NCBI GenBank assembly: GCA_046262415.1
Contig: JBHEMU010000051.1
Coordinates: 1 to 38,571, forward strand
DNA length: 38,571 nt
DNA from: JACDAS01 sp046262415
GTDB taxonomy: Bacteria > Actinomycetota > Thermoleophilia > Gaiellales > Gaiellaceae
Direction: 5' to 3'
This document shows positions 15,577 to 24,247 of the stretch, in pieces (position 1 is the stretch's first letter; every line of letters starts with the position of its first letter). The translations under genes were made by a program, and so were the position numbers. Below the pieces are notes generated by a model. That model saw nothing but the letters and a program-made list of their open reading frames with translations. It was not told the origin of the DNA and searched no databases.

Positions 15577-16752
15577 GTGACCACCACCTACGCCGCGCGT
15601 TTCCGGGCACTCGGTCGGCGCCACTTCGTAACGTTCGGATCCTCGGACGACGGCTGGAATCGCGGCCGCGCCGAGCTCGAGCTACAGAACGTTCTCGCCG
15701 ACGTCCGTCGTGGCCGCTGGCAGCCGCCGGCCCCGGTCGAAGAGAAGCCACGCGAGGAGCCGACGTTCCACGAGTACTCGAGCGCGTGGGTCGCCCGCCG
15801 GCGGCGCGAGGTCGAGGCGCGCACCGTCGAACACTGGGAGTGGGCGCTGAGCTGTCACCTACTCCCGCAGTTCAAGGACAGCCGTCTTTCGGAGATCACC
15901 AGCCGCGCAGTCCGGCTCTACCGCACCGCGAAGACAGCCGAGGCGAATCCCCTGTCCGCCGGGAGCATCAACAAGACGCTGATGGTGCTGAGCCAGATCC
16001 TCGACGACGCGATCGAAGACGAGCTGATCGCGACGAACCCGGCGCGCGGAAGGAAGTCGCGGCTCCGCGCATCGAAGCCACGGCGTACCTGGCTCGCCGT
16101 CGACGAGGTGCGCGCCCTCCTCGACGCCGCGCCGAAGCACCGTGCGTTGCTCTCGACGATGATCCTCTCGGGCCTGCGGGTGGGCGAGCTCTGCAACCTC
16201 CGCTGGCGCGACCTCAACCTCGCCGCCGGCCGCTTGCGAGTCGAGGAGTCGAAGACGGACGCGGGCGAGCGCTTCGTCGACCTGTCTCCCCTCCTGCTCG
16301 ACGAGCTCAAGTTGCACAAGGCGAAGGCAAGTCACATGGGCCCGGACGACTACGTGTTCCCGACCGCGCGCGGGACGAAGCGCGATCGAGCGAATGTTCG
16401 CACTCGCGTCCTCGCCAAGGCGATCGAGAAGGCGAACGAGCAGCTGGCGAAGGAGGGCCGTGCGCCCCTGCAGCCCGGGGTCACGAACCACACGTGCCGC
16501 CGCACGTTCGCGAGCCTGCTCTACGAAGCGGGCGCCTCACCGGCCTACGTCATGGCCCAAATGGGGCACGCGAGCTCGGCCCTCGCGCTCGAGGTCTACG
16601 CGAAAGTCATGGAGCGAAAGCGCGACACCGGCGAGCGCATGGACGCCCTGATTCGAGGCGCCGATTGGGCACAAACGGGCACTAACGGTTCCGCGGTCGT
16701 CGCGGCGCCGGTCGCAGTCGCAGCTGCAGCTTCACAAGAAATGGCCTCTTAG
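15577..16752 (+). CDS. Tyrosine recombinase / phage-type integrase
   Basis: 391 residues. The N-terminal part (1-60) is a short arm-binding-like region, 62-165 is a SAM-like core-binding domain (VEARTVEHWEWALSCHLLPQF), and 170-345 is the catalytic domain. The catalytic set is complete: R201 in SGLRVGELCNLRW, K226 in the beta hairpin, H305-xx-R308 in NHTCRRTF, H331 in MGHAS and the nucleophile Y341 in LEVYAKV. A GTG start is used; no clear Shine-Dalgarno. Its 3' end lies 16 bases from the tRNA-Val gene, as is usual for integrases of elements that use a tRNA as attachment site. An intact set of residues suggests the element could still move. Confidence 0.93.
   Translation: MTTTYAARFRALGRRHFVTFGSSDDGWNRGRAELELQNVLADVRRGRWQPPAPVEEKPREEPTFHEYSSAWVARRRREVEARTVEHWEWALSCHLLPQFKDSRLSEITSRAVRLYRTAKTAEANPLSAGSINKTLMVLSQILDDAIEDELIATNPARGRKSRLRASKPRRTWLAVDEVRALLDAAPKHRALLSTMILSGLRVGELCNLRWRDLNLAAGRLRVEESKTDAGERFVDLSPLLLDELKLHKAKASHMGPDDYVFPTARGTKRDRANVRTRVLAKAIEKANEQLAKEGRAPLQPGVTNHTCRRTFASLLYEAGASPAYVMAQMGHASSALALEVYAKVMERKRDTGERMDALIRGADWAQTGTNGSAVVAAPVAVAAAASQEMAS
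16664..16682. repeat. Tandem GGGCAC motifs in the integrase 3' end
   Basis: ATTGGGCAC and AACGGGCAC lie ten bases apart inside the integrase coding end. The same core occurs as GTTTGGGCAC and its inverse in the left-arm inverted repeat. They could be arm-type integrase sites at both ends of the element, but they also encode ordinary residues (WAQTGT), so this is tentative. Confidence 0.3.
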
Positions 16753-16768
16753 CAGCACATTCGCCGAG

Positions 16769-16810
16769 TGGGCGGTGACGGGATTGAACCGCCGACCTCC
16801 TGGGTGTAAA
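16769..16810 (+). repeat. Right direct repeat (att) within tRNA-Val
   Basis: The 3' half of the tRNA-Val gene, matching 14522-14563 at 41 of 42 bases. After integration this half of the tRNA must have come from the element, restoring a full gene. Confidence 0.85.
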
Positions 16811-16841
16811 CCAGGCGCTCTCCCGGCTGAGCTAACCGCCC
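16769..16841 (-). tRNA. tRNA-Val (anticodon UAC)
   Basis: 73 bases with a complete cloverleaf: acceptor GGGCGGT/ACCGCCC, D arm GCTCAGCCGGGAGAGC, anticodon stem CCTGG/CCAGG around TTTACAC, T arm GGCGG/CCGTC with loop TTCAATC, discriminator A. CCA is not encoded. It is the integration target of the adjacent element, which regenerates its 3' half. Confidence 0.95.
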
Positions 16842-16934
16842 GCGGAAGCGAGGGTACCGAGCCTGCCGGGGACGCGCGCGAGCTCGGACCCCAAGTTCCA
16901 TCGATCGAGGGATTGTGCGCGGCGCAAGGCCCCC

Positions 16935-16940
16935 TAGGAT
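16935..16940 (+). promoter_or_regulatory. Possible -10 element overlapping the annotated start
   Basis: TAGGAT is a common actinobacterial -10. TTGTGC at 16913-16918 with a 16-base spacer is a weak -35. If real, transcription would begin near 16947, downstream of the ATG at 16939, and translation would have to start later (see the large exported protein). Confidence 0.3.
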
Positions 16941-19900
16941 GAGTGCACGGCGGCCGCGGGGCCACCGTACATCGGCCGCGACTCCCTCGCGCCGTACCAG
17001 CCGGAAAGGGCGTGCCAAGCTGTCGATTCAGCCGAGGCTTCCTGCGCGCGTACTCGCGCTCTTCGCGGCGCTGCTCGCGACGGCGGCCTTCGCGGCAGCG
17101 GCGACCGCGGCCACGCAGGTCGGCTACCCGGCTCAGTCGTTCGCGGCGTGGAGCCCCGGCTCGCTCGGGGGCGCGGTGACGGGGCAGAAGCCGGAGTCGA
17201 AGCTCTGGTGGGCGGACGGGAAGTGGTGGGCGGCGATGGTCAGCGTCGCGCAGAACGGCGCGCACACGATCCACCGGCTGGACGGGACGGCGTGGACGGA
17301 CACCGGCGTGCTGATCGATCCGCGCCCGACGACGAAGGAGGACGTGCTCTCGCTCGGCACCACGCTCTACGTCCTTTCGCGGTTCAACGGCACGGGCAGC
17401 TCCAGCCAGCTCCGCCGGTACACCTACGCGAACGGCGCCTACAAGCTCGACTCCGGCTTTCCGGTCAATGTCCCCGGGACCGGCGCGGAGACCTCGACGA
17501 TCGCGCGGGACAGCCTCGGCAGGCTCTGGCTCACGTACGCCAGCTCGAACACGGTCTACGTCGCCCACTCGGCCAGCGGGAACGACGCCTCGTGGGGGGC
17601 GCCGTTCGCGGTGCCGGGCGGCACGGGCCTGACCTCCGACGACATCGCCTCGATCGTGTCGTTCACGGACGCGACCGGCCCGGCGGTTGGCGTCATGTGG
17701 TCGAACCAGAACACCGACAGGCAGCACTTCGCCGTGCACTACGACTCGAACGGGGACGGCACGTGGCGAAGCGAGGTGGCGCTGGGCGGTACGGACATGG
17801 CGGACGACCACATCAACCTGAAGACCTACGAAGGCCGGGTCTTCGCCGTGACGAAGACCTCCGTCGGCGACACGGGAACCGGCGCGCTGATCAAGCTGCT
17901 CGTCCGCTCGCTCGCGGGCTCCTGGTCCGCCTACACCGTCGCCACGGTGGCCGAGGGCAACACGCGGCCGATCGCCGTGCTCGAGATCGACCCGGCCGTT
18001 CGTAAGGCGTTCATCTTCATGACGCTCGGCGAGGGGCCGAGCGCGAACGGGATCGCCTACAAGTCGACCTCGCTCGACACGCTCGGCTTCTCCGGCAGCG
18101 GAACCGTCTTCATCCAGGGCAGCGGCGGCGAGGCGATCAACGACGCCACCTCGACGAAGCAGAACCTGACCGCCGCGAGCGGGGTCGTCGTGATGGCCTC
18201 GGACGGCAACCGTTACTGGTGGAACCGGCTCGACTTCTCGTCGGGCCAGGCGAACACGGCTCCGATCGCGAGCGGCGGCTCGGCCACGACGACCAACGGC
18301 CTGAAGACGACGCTCACGCTCCGGGCCAGCGACGCCGAGACCTGCGAGCTCGCCTTCTCGATCGTGTCGCGGCCGACGCACGGGACGATCGGCCCGATCT
18401 CCGGGGCCGCCTGCCAGGCCGGCAGCCCGAGCTCCGACAGTGCGACCGTGACCTACACGCCGTCCGTCGGGTACGTGGGAGAGGACTCGTTCTCGTTCAC
18501 GGCGAGCGACGGCAGCGCCGCCTCGGGGCCGGCGGTGCAGACGATCACGATCAATGACGGGTCGCCTCCACCCGCGGGCGGGGGGATCGTCTTCCGAGCC
18601 GCGACGTCGGCGGGCAACGCGACCGCCACGACTCTGACGATCGACTCGCCGGCCGGGGTCGGACCGGGTGACGTGCTGCTCGGTTCGGTGGCGGTGCGCG
18701 GCAATCCGATCATCACCGCCCCCGCGGGCTGGTCGCTCGTCCGCGTCGACGCCGTCCTCAACAACGTCAAGCAGGCCGTGTACCAGAAGGTCGCCGGATC
18801 GGCCGAGCCCGCGAGCCACACGTGGACGTTCGGCACCGCGCAGGGCGCGGCCGGAGGCATCGCCGCCTACGCGGGCGTCGACGTCACCAACCCGGTCGAC
18901 GTCACCGCCGGCAGTGCGGGTCCCACCACGGGCGGCCGGATCGTGGCGCCTCCGGTGACGACGACCGGCGCCTACGACCTCGTCGTGTCGCTCTTCTCGA
19001 TCTCGGCGCTGACGACGATCACGCCCCTCGATCCGCTGGTCGGCCGCTACGCCGCCTCGAGCACCGCCGGCACCTACCGTGTCTCCGCCGCGGCAGCCGA
19101 CTCGGTCGCCCCGTCGGCCGGCCCGACCGGGAGCGCCACCGCGACCACGTCCACGGACGCCGCGGCCGTCGCCCAGACCGTGGCGCTGCGTCCTTCCGCC
19201 GTGCCGCCGCCCACGCCCGCGAACACCGCGCCCGCCGCCGCGGACGCGAGCGCGACGACGGCCGCCGGCGCCCAGACGACGATCACGCTCCGCGGCACCG
19301 ACGCCGAGACGTGTGAGCTCGCGTTCACCATCCTCGCGCCTCCCGCCCACGGGACGCTGGGCCCGATCACGGCAGCCCCGTGCTCGGCCGGCAGCCCCAA
19401 CGCCGACAGCGCGACCGTCGCCTACACCCCCGCGGCGGGGTACGCCGGCTCCGATTCGTTCACCTTCCGCTCCAGCGACGGCACGGCCGACTCGCCGGCC
19501 GCGACGGTGATCGTGACGGTCTCGCCGGCTCCCGCCGCAATCGCCTTCCGCTCGGGATCGAGCGCGGCGACGCAGACCGACTCGAAGACGCTGACGATCC
19601 CCACGCCGGCGGACGCGGTCGCCGGCGACGTCGCCCTGGCGTCGATCGACGTCCGCGACGTGACCGGGGTCACGCCGCCGAGTGGGTGGACGCTCGTCCG
19701 CTCCGACGACGGCGAGGGCAGCCGGCTGCGTCAGGCGATCTACCTCCACGTCGTCAGCGCCTCCGAACCGGCGGCCTTCAGCTGGAAGTTCAACAAGTCG
19801 GTCGGCGCCGCCGGCACGATCCTCGCCTACAGCGGCGTCGACACTGCGAACCCGATCGACACCACCTCCGGCACGAGGGGGAACGCGACGCAGATCACGG

Positions 19901-20154
19901 CTCCCTCCGTGACCACGACCGTCGCGAACGCGATGATCGTCGGCTTCTTCGGCATCGCGGCCTGGGCCCCGATCGCACCCCCGGCCGGTGCGACCGAGCG
20001 GTTCGAGGTGGCCACCACGGGCGGCCGCAAAATCACCACGCAGTCCGTCGACTTTCTCCAGGCCGCCGCCGGTCCGAGCGGTACGCGCGTCGCCACGGCC
20101 ACCGTCAAGGCGATCAACGTCGGGCAGTTAGTGGCGCTCAGGCCCGCTTCCTGA
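16939..20154 (+). CDS. Large exported protein with duplicated Ig-like and jelly-roll-like modules
   Basis: About 1071 residues from the ATG. Residues 30-65 hold a signal peptide (ALFAALLATAAFA). Residues 70-430 are a repeat-rich beta-propeller-like region (KLWWADGKWWAAMVS, RLWLTYASSNTVYVAHS) reminiscent of sialidase/BNR proteins. Then come two copies of a two-part unit. An Ig/cadherin-like domain is at 438-540 and again at 762-862 (both with DAETCELAF and YTP..GY.G.DSF.F). A domain of about 205 residues is at 548-752 and again at 868-1071 (FR, GDV.L, P.GW.LVR, Q..Y.KV). No enzyme motif is visible, so adhesion or glycan binding is the likely role. The start is uncertain: a CTG at 17020 follows GGAAAGGG by nine bases and begins exactly at the signal peptide. 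Confidence 0.85.
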   Translation: MSARRPRGHRTSAATPSRRTSRKGRAKLSIQPRLPARVLALFAALLATAAFAAAATAATQVGYPAQSFAAWSPGSLGGAVTGQKPESKLWWADGKWWAAMVSVAQNGAHTIHRLDGTAWTDTGVLIDPRPTTKEDVLSLGTTLYVLSRFNGTGSSSQLRRYTYANGAYKLDSGFPVNVPGTGAETSTIARDSLGRLWLTYASSNTVYVAHSASGNDASWGAPFAVPGGTGLTSDDIASIVSFTDATGPAVGVMWSNQNTDRQHFAVHYDSNGDGTWRSEVALGGTDMADDHINLKTYEGRVFAVTKTSVGDTGTGALIKLLVRSLAGSWSAYTVATVAEGNTRPIAVLEIDPAVRKAFIFMTLGEGPSANGIAYKSTSLDTLGFSGSGTVFIQGSGGEAINDATSTKQNLTAASGVVVMASDGNRYWWNRLDFSSGQANTAPIASGGSATTTNGLKTTLTLRASDAETCELAFSIVSRPTHGTIGPISGAACQAGSPSSDSATVTYTPSVGYVGEDSFSFTASDGSAASGPAVQTITINDGSPPPAGGGIVFRAATSAGNATATTLTIDSPAGVGPGDVLLGSVAVRGNPIITAPAGWSLVRVDAVLNNVKQAVYQKVAGSAEPASHTWTFGTAQGAAGGIAAYAGVDVTNPVDVTAGSAGPTTGGRIVAPPVTTTGAYDLVVSLFSISALTTITPLDPLVGRYAASSTAGTYRVSAAAADSVAPSAGPTGSATATTSTDAAAVAQTVALRPSAVPPPTPANTAPAAADASATTAAGAQTTITLRGTDAETCELAFTILAPPAHGTLGPITAAPCSAGSPNADSATVAYTPAAGYAGSDSFTFRSSDGTADSPAATVIVTVSPAPAAIAFRSGSSAATQTDSKTLTIPTPADAVAGDVALASIDVRDVTGVTPPSGWTLVRSDDGEGSRLRQAIYLHVVSASEPAAFSWKFNKSVGAAGTILAYSGVDTANPIDTTSGTRGNATQITAPSVTTTVANAMIVGFFGIAAWAPIAPPAGATERFEVATTGGRKITTQSVDFLQAAAGPSGTRVATATVKAINVGQLVALRPAS

Positions 20155-20287
20155 CCTACTACTAGGGCCGCCGGTCTCGTTTCGCGATCGCACTGCGGGG
20201 GTACGACCCGCGGTGAACCGAGCGCCGGCAGGCCCACTGGTGTGCTCGGACTGCCCACGGCACCTCGACACGGGTCAGGGAGAGATC

Positions 20288-23200
20288 ATGCGCAAGCTCC
20301 TCACGGCGGCAGTCACCCTCGCAATCTTCGCCGGCCTCCTCGTCATCGCGCCGGCATCCGACGCGACCGGAGAGGGTCCGGTGGCGGATACCCCAGCCGA
20401 GTACACCGTCTGCGCGCGGGTCTACGCCGACCCGCACGCCTACTGGCCGTCCCCGGCGCAGGCGCCCGGCCGCTCCCCCTTCGCGAAGGGGACCGGCCCG
20501 TGCCAAGCCACCGACTTCATCACCTATCCCGAGCTGAAGAGCGGGATGGAGTTCATGGCCGGCGCGGCCGCTCCGGGCCCGACCGGCCTGTTCCCGCAGT
20601 TCCTCGAGTTCTTCAGCCTCGAGCGCGACTTCGGCGGCGCCGACGGCCCGTGCTCGGCCTCCACCGATCCCGCCGACTTGTGCTCCGCGGGCCTGCCCCA
20701 GGGCGGGGTCTCCGGAGCCAGGGAGAAGTCCGAGCTCTACATGATCCGCGTGACGGACGAGCGTGTTCCGAACGCGGGCAAGAAGCACTTCGTCTTCCCG
20801 CTCTCGATCCACGGCATCGAGCGCGCCGGGGCCGAGGCCGGGGTCCGTGCGGCCGAAGACCTCGCCACCTGGGCCTACTGCGAGGCGCAGCTGGAAACCC
20901 CGCCCCTCCCCTCGAACGGCCTGACCCAGTGCGGCCTCGAGGGTGCGATTCCGCATCCGCTGCTCGAGACCCAGCCCGCGACGAGCATCAAGGCGGGCGA
21001 GGCCTTGAAGAAATCCGTCATCTACTTCGTCTTCGCGAATCCGGACGGATGGCGCCGGGGCGACCCCGACAACCTCTTCCGGTTCTACCAGCGCTACAAC
21101 GGCAACGGCGTCGACATGAACCGGGACTGGCCGACCCTCGGCTTCACCCACCGGCCGTACACGCCCTGGTCCGAGCCGGAGACGCGCTCGTTCGGCAAGG
21201 TGCTGAAGAGCATCCGCAACCGCTGGGACGGCGGCATCGACCTGCACGGCCAGCTCATCGACCGGGCGTTCTCCTTCACCCTGCTCGGGGCCTCCCAGCG
21301 TGACTTCGCGAAGGATCGGCGCATCCTGCAGACGGTCAAGGGCGCATACGCCGACGCGGAGTCCCGCCTCGCCTGGTCGCCCGCGATCAAGCCGAACAGC
21401 GCGCCGCCCCAGTGCACGGACGTCGACCCGGGAGACCCGTGCGACAACCGGGTCTACGGGGTCCAGTGGGGCACGGTGTGGGACACGATCGCCTACCAGG
21501 TGACGGGGAGCTTCGGTGACTGGATCGACTCGCCGCTCGGTCTCGGCGCCGACGGGATCGACAACGAGATGAGCCTCTCGCACCTGTCGAACTGCGGCAT
21601 CGGCTCCTGCTACCTCACCGAGGCCGAGCAGCTGCACGTGGACGGAAACAAGAGCCTCGTCTACGCCATGATCAACTTCACGCTCCTGCCGGAGGACAAC
21701 AGCTTCGACGTCCCCGGAAAGGTGGGCTACGTCCTCGACCCGACCCGCCTCGTCAACCCGGGCAATCCGCTTCCGGGCGTGGCGTGTGACGGGCTGCCGC
21801 CGCAGCCGGCGATCCCGAACCAGATCCTGAACCAGGCCAACAACTTCCGCTACCAGTTCGTGATCAAGGGCGCCGCCGACGGCTTCTGCAACGGAGGCGT
21901 CGAAGGCGTGGCCACCCCTCAGGGCAACCTCCAGGGCGTCGGGGGACAGTCTACGACCAGCCTGATCCTGGAGCGCTTCGGACCGGAGGAGCCTCCGGTG
22001 GTCACGGACAACACGGCGTGCGCCGCAGGTGACGACGACTGGGAGGAGGTGAACCGCTACTTCAACCAGTCGTCGATCTACCTCCAGGCCGGCCAGGCGG
22101 TTCATGGCAACCAGCCCACTCCCGGCACGTACCGGATCTGCGTGACCGGTACCCTGACGACCCAGCTGGCGGCGAACGGCGCCTTCGTCGACCTGGACAT
22201 CAGCTTCACGACGGAGAAGGCCTGGGAGGACCCGGGTCAGCTTCCCTACAACGTCAGCAACATGGACTTCTTCGCCGAGCTGGCTCCCTACATGGCGCCC
22301 GGGCAGCTCGTCTCCCTCAATGCGGCCGGCATCCTCAACGGGACGGTCGACCTCAGCCAGTACCGGAGCGTCGTGATCGCCGACAACGCCTTCCCCGGCG
22401 TGCCGGCCGGGCAGGAGGCAGCCTGGGGCGCGAAGCTGAAGGCGTACGTCCAGGGCGGCGGCAACCTCGTGCTCACCGACGGGGCGCTCCGCGCGCTCGC
22501 GCCGATGGCGATCGGCCTGACGGCGGGCGACGTCTCGAAGACGGACTTCTACGCCGGCTTCATCGCCTTCACGAACGACGGCGGCAGCACGGCCACGTAC
22601 GCGGATCCGCTGGCGAAGAACATCAACCAGCCCGGGGCGGCCGAGGGACCTTCCCACCGCCATCAGACCTACGAGCCCGTGCCGCTCGGCATGGACCTCG
22701 GTGCGCGCCAGAGCTGCTCGGGTGCTCAGTGCACCGCGCCGATCTGGACCGTCACGCAGTCCGCCTGGCAGGCCGCGGGCGGCCGCACCGTGGGTCAGAC
22801 CGGCGGCGGCAGGACGAACCTCGGGGAGCTTCCGGTCGGCCAGGGGGTCGTCCGGGTGATCGGCGCCCTCCTGCCGATGCCGACCGAGGCGTACTACCAC
22901 CCGTTCGGCCTCGCCAGCTACGCGCTGACGTACACGGGCTTCCAGGTGCTCAACAACGCGCTTCAGTGGGGGCCGCCGACGGCGGTCGGAGTCTCCCGCT
23001 TCGGCGCACGCTGGACGAAGCGCGGCGTCAGCGTCTCCTGGCGGACGGCGGCCGAGACGCAGGTCGCGGGCTTCAACGTCTGGCGTTCGAACGGCAAGAC
23101 CTGGCGCAAGGTGAACAGGACGCTCGTGCCCGCGCGGCGCGCCGGGCGTACCTCCGGGGCCGGCTACACCCTGCTCGATCGCAGCGCTCGCCGCGGCCCG

Positions 23201-23293
23201 TACTACACGTACAGGCTCCAGCTCGTCGATCTGAAGGGCAGGCGCGACTGGCACGGACCGGCGGCGTCAGCCTCACGCCCGCGGCCCGGCTGA
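20288..23293 (+). CDS. Exported M14 zinc carboxypeptidase-like protein
   Basis: 1001 residues, starting at an ATG after GGGAGAG. A signal peptide ends near residue 25. The M14 peptidase domain spans about 90-480: zinc ligands H175 and E178 in HGIERAG and H320 in DLHGQ, with the substrate-binding N278-R279 pair in VDMNRDW. The catalytic Glu is likely in IDNEMSLSH. Residues 500-880 are beta-rich with several Cys and no clear family. Residues 900-1001 resemble a fibronectin-type domain (VSVSWRTAAETQVAGFNVWRS). The protein is far longer than a typical M14 enzyme, which fits a secreted multidomain peptidase. A perfect hairpin terminator follows. Confidence 0.87.
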   Translation: MRKLLTAAVTLAIFAGLLVIAPASDATGEGPVADTPAEYTVCARVYADPHAYWPSPAQAPGRSPFAKGTGPCQATDFITYPELKSGMEFMAGAAAPGPTGLFPQFLEFFSLERDFGGADGPCSASTDPADLCSAGLPQGGVSGAREKSELYMIRVTDERVPNAGKKHFVFPLSIHGIERAGAEAGVRAAEDLATWAYCEAQLETPPLPSNGLTQCGLEGAIPHPLLETQPATSIKAGEALKKSVIYFVFANPDGWRRGDPDNLFRFYQRYNGNGVDMNRDWPTLGFTHRPYTPWSEPETRSFGKVLKSIRNRWDGGIDLHGQLIDRAFSFTLLGASQRDFAKDRRILQTVKGAYADAESRLAWSPAIKPNSAPPQCTDVDPGDPCDNRVYGVQWGTVWDTIAYQVTGSFGDWIDSPLGLGADGIDNEMSLSHLSNCGIGSCYLTEAEQLHVDGNKSLVYAMINFTLLPEDNSFDVPGKVGYVLDPTRLVNPGNPLPGVACDGLPPQPAIPNQILNQANNFRYQFVIKGAADGFCNGGVEGVATPQGNLQGVGGQSTTSLILERFGPEEPPVVTDNTACAAGDDDWEEVNRYFNQSSIYLQAGQAVHGNQPTPGTYRICVTGTLTTQLAANGAFVDLDISFTTEKAWEDPGQLPYNVSNMDFFAELAPYMAPGQLVSLNAAGILNGTVDLSQYRSVVIADNAFPGVPAGQEAAWGAKLKAYVQGGGNLVLTDGALRALAPMAIGLTAGDVSKTDFYAGFIAFTNDGGSTATYADPLAKNINQPGAAEGPSHRHQTYEPVPLGMDLGARQSCSGAQCTAPIWTVTQSAWQAAGGRTVGQTGGGRTNLGELPVGQGVVRVIGALLPMPTEAYYHPFGLASYALTYTGFQVLNNALQWGPPTAVGVSRFGARWTKRGVSVSWRTAAETQVAGFNVWRSNGKTWRKVNRTLVPARRAGRTSGAGYTLLDRSARRGPYYTYRLQLVDLKGRRDWHGPAASASRPRPG

Positions 23294-23312
23294 CCCCGGC
23301 GGCGCACGCTCG

Positions 23313-23353
23313 CTCGAAGTCCGGCTGCGGTGGGTCCGCAGCCGGACTTCGAG
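23313..23353 (+). terminator. Strong hairpin terminator after the M14 gene
   Basis: A perfect 18-bp inverted repeat, CTCGAAGTCCGGCTGCGG pairing with its complement across a five-base loop (TGGGT). It begins 20 bases after the peptidase stop and ends 26 bases ahead of the -10 of the toxin-antitoxin pair, isolating the two units. Confidence 0.88.
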
Positions 23354-23379
23354 GCTGGAGAGGATTCTGCGGTGTGTAG

Positions 23380-23385
23380 TAGTAT
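23380..23385 (+). promoter_or_regulatory. -10 of a leaderless promoter for the toxin-antitoxin pair
   Basis: TAGTAT in an AT-rich stretch (23374-23394) of otherwise GC-rich DNA. Transcription would begin within a few bases of the ATG at 23394, so the antitoxin mRNA is probably leaderless. GTAG and CTAC repeats around it may be the antitoxin operator. Confidence 0.5.
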
Positions 23386-23393
23386 CTAGCTAC

Positions 23394-23642
23394 ATGCTGA
23401 CGGTACCCGAGGCCGCCCGACGAGCCGGCCGGGATCCGGAAACGATCCGGCGCTGGATCCGTCTGGGAAGGCTGCGTGCGCAGAAGGTCGGGACGCAGCA
23501 CGTCATCGACGAGGACGATCTGGCTGCCGTCCTCGACGACTCGGAGATGCTCGCTCTTCCACGTCGCTGGCGTCTCACCGCCTCCGGAGCAGCCATGCCG
23601 AACGTGATCGCGGCGATCCGGCGCTCACGGCGCGGCCATTGA
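23394..23642 (+). CDS. HTH antitoxin of a VapBC-like pair
   Basis: 82 residues. Residues 1-48 are an excisionase/MerR-type helix-turn-helix (TVPEAARRAGRDPETIRRWI, then a wing with VGTQHVIDEDDL). Residues 50-82 are a basic tail (PRRWRLTASGAAMPNVIAAIRRS) that would wrap the toxin. Its stop overlaps the TTG start of the PIN gene (TTGA). Antitoxins of this type bind and inhibit the PIN RNase and repress the operon. No Shine-Dalgarno is present and the start is probably leaderless. Confidence 0.82.
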   Translation: MLTVPEAARRAGRDPETIRRWIRLGRLRAQKVGTQHVIDEDDLAAVLDDSEMLALPRRWRLTASGAAMPNVIAAIRRSRRGH

Positions 23643-24034
23643 CGCTCGTCGTCGACGCGAGCGTCGCCGTCATAGCGGCGCTCGCCGGCGACGACCTTTC
23701 GGGCCTCGGCGACGATGAGCTTCTCGCGCCGGCGCTGATGTGGTCCGAGGCGCGCTCGGCGCTGCACGAGCTCCTCTGGAGAGGCGAGATCTCGCGGGAC
23801 GACGCGCTCGCGGCCCGCGCGCGTGTCGAGACAGGGCCGATCACGCGGCGCGCCCACCGCAGGCTCGGCCAGGAGGCCTGGCAGCTCGCCGAACAGTTCG
23901 GCTGGGCGAAGACCTACGACGCGGAATACCTCGCGCTCGCGCAACTCCTCGGCTGCCGGCTCGTCACGCTGGATGCCCGCCTCCGCCGCGCCACCGAGCG
24001 CCTCGGCTACGTGGTCGCTCCCGGCGAGCTCTGA
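23639..24034 (+). CDS. PIN-domain ribonuclease toxin (VapC-like)
   Basis: 131 residues, TTG start coupled to the antitoxin. The PIN catalytic acids are present: D6 (VVDASV), E37 (MWSEARSALHE), D94 (KTYDAEY) and D112 (VTLDARL). The family cuts specific RNAs, often tRNA or rRNA, with Mg2+, and is held inactive by the cognate antitoxin. A paralogue at 26481-26882 shares the same C-terminal motif set but stands alone. Confidence 0.88.
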   Translation: MTLVVDASVAVIAALAGDDLSGLGDDELLAPALMWSEARSALHELLWRGEISRDDALAARARVETGPITRRAHRRLGQEAWQLAEQFGWAKTYDAEYLALAQLLGCRLVTLDARLRRATERLGYVVAPGEL

Positions 24035-24247
24035 TCCATCCAGCAGTGCAGTGCACCTCTTGAGACAGCTTTCCAACCCTCCGGAGGGTCTCGGAGGACT
24101 CATCGACCGCAAGAACTGAGCAGTTTCGAAGCGCGTCGCACATCGGCCCCGGACATCAGCCATCTTGCGGTTCAGCCTTGTCGGAGCAGCGCCGCGTCGT
24201 TCGCCTCAACGCGACGTTCCCCAGGCGCGTCGTCAGAGCTTACCTCG

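Larger units (their letters stand above)
14522..16810. mobile_element. Mini integrative element in tRNA-Val(UAC)
   Basis: Bounded by the 42-bp repeats at both ends, the element is about 2.25 kb. Next to the tRNA 3' end lies a tyrosine integrase read toward the tRNA, its stop 16 bases from the tRNA, and ahead of it one predicted lipoprotein gene. The left 390 bases are non-coding with two striking inverted repeats. There is no replication, transfer or phage gene, so it is either a satellite-like element or the trimmed remnant of a larger one. Confidence 0.78.

Noticed and set aside
14703..16685. Plus-strand frame of 660 codons across the integrative element
   Set aside because: It shares the DNA with the lipoprotein and integrase in another frame. 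The integrase frame has the full catalytic set, this one only Arg-rich sequence.
16732..19749. Long minus-strand frame of about 1000 codons
   Set aside because: It is the complement of the large exported protein, Arg/Val/Gly-rich with no domain, and runs through the tRNA-Val gene. It arises from the high GC content.
20162..23254. Long minus-strand frame of about 1030 codons
   Set aside because: Antisense to the M14 peptidase, low-complexity Arg/Val composition, no motifs.
24076..24089. Palindrome ACCCTCCGGAGGGT as terminator of the toxin-antitoxin pair
   Set aside because: It has no loop and no T tract; in GC-rich DNA a 14-base palindrome alone is not enough. The 24035-24247 gap shows no other feature.
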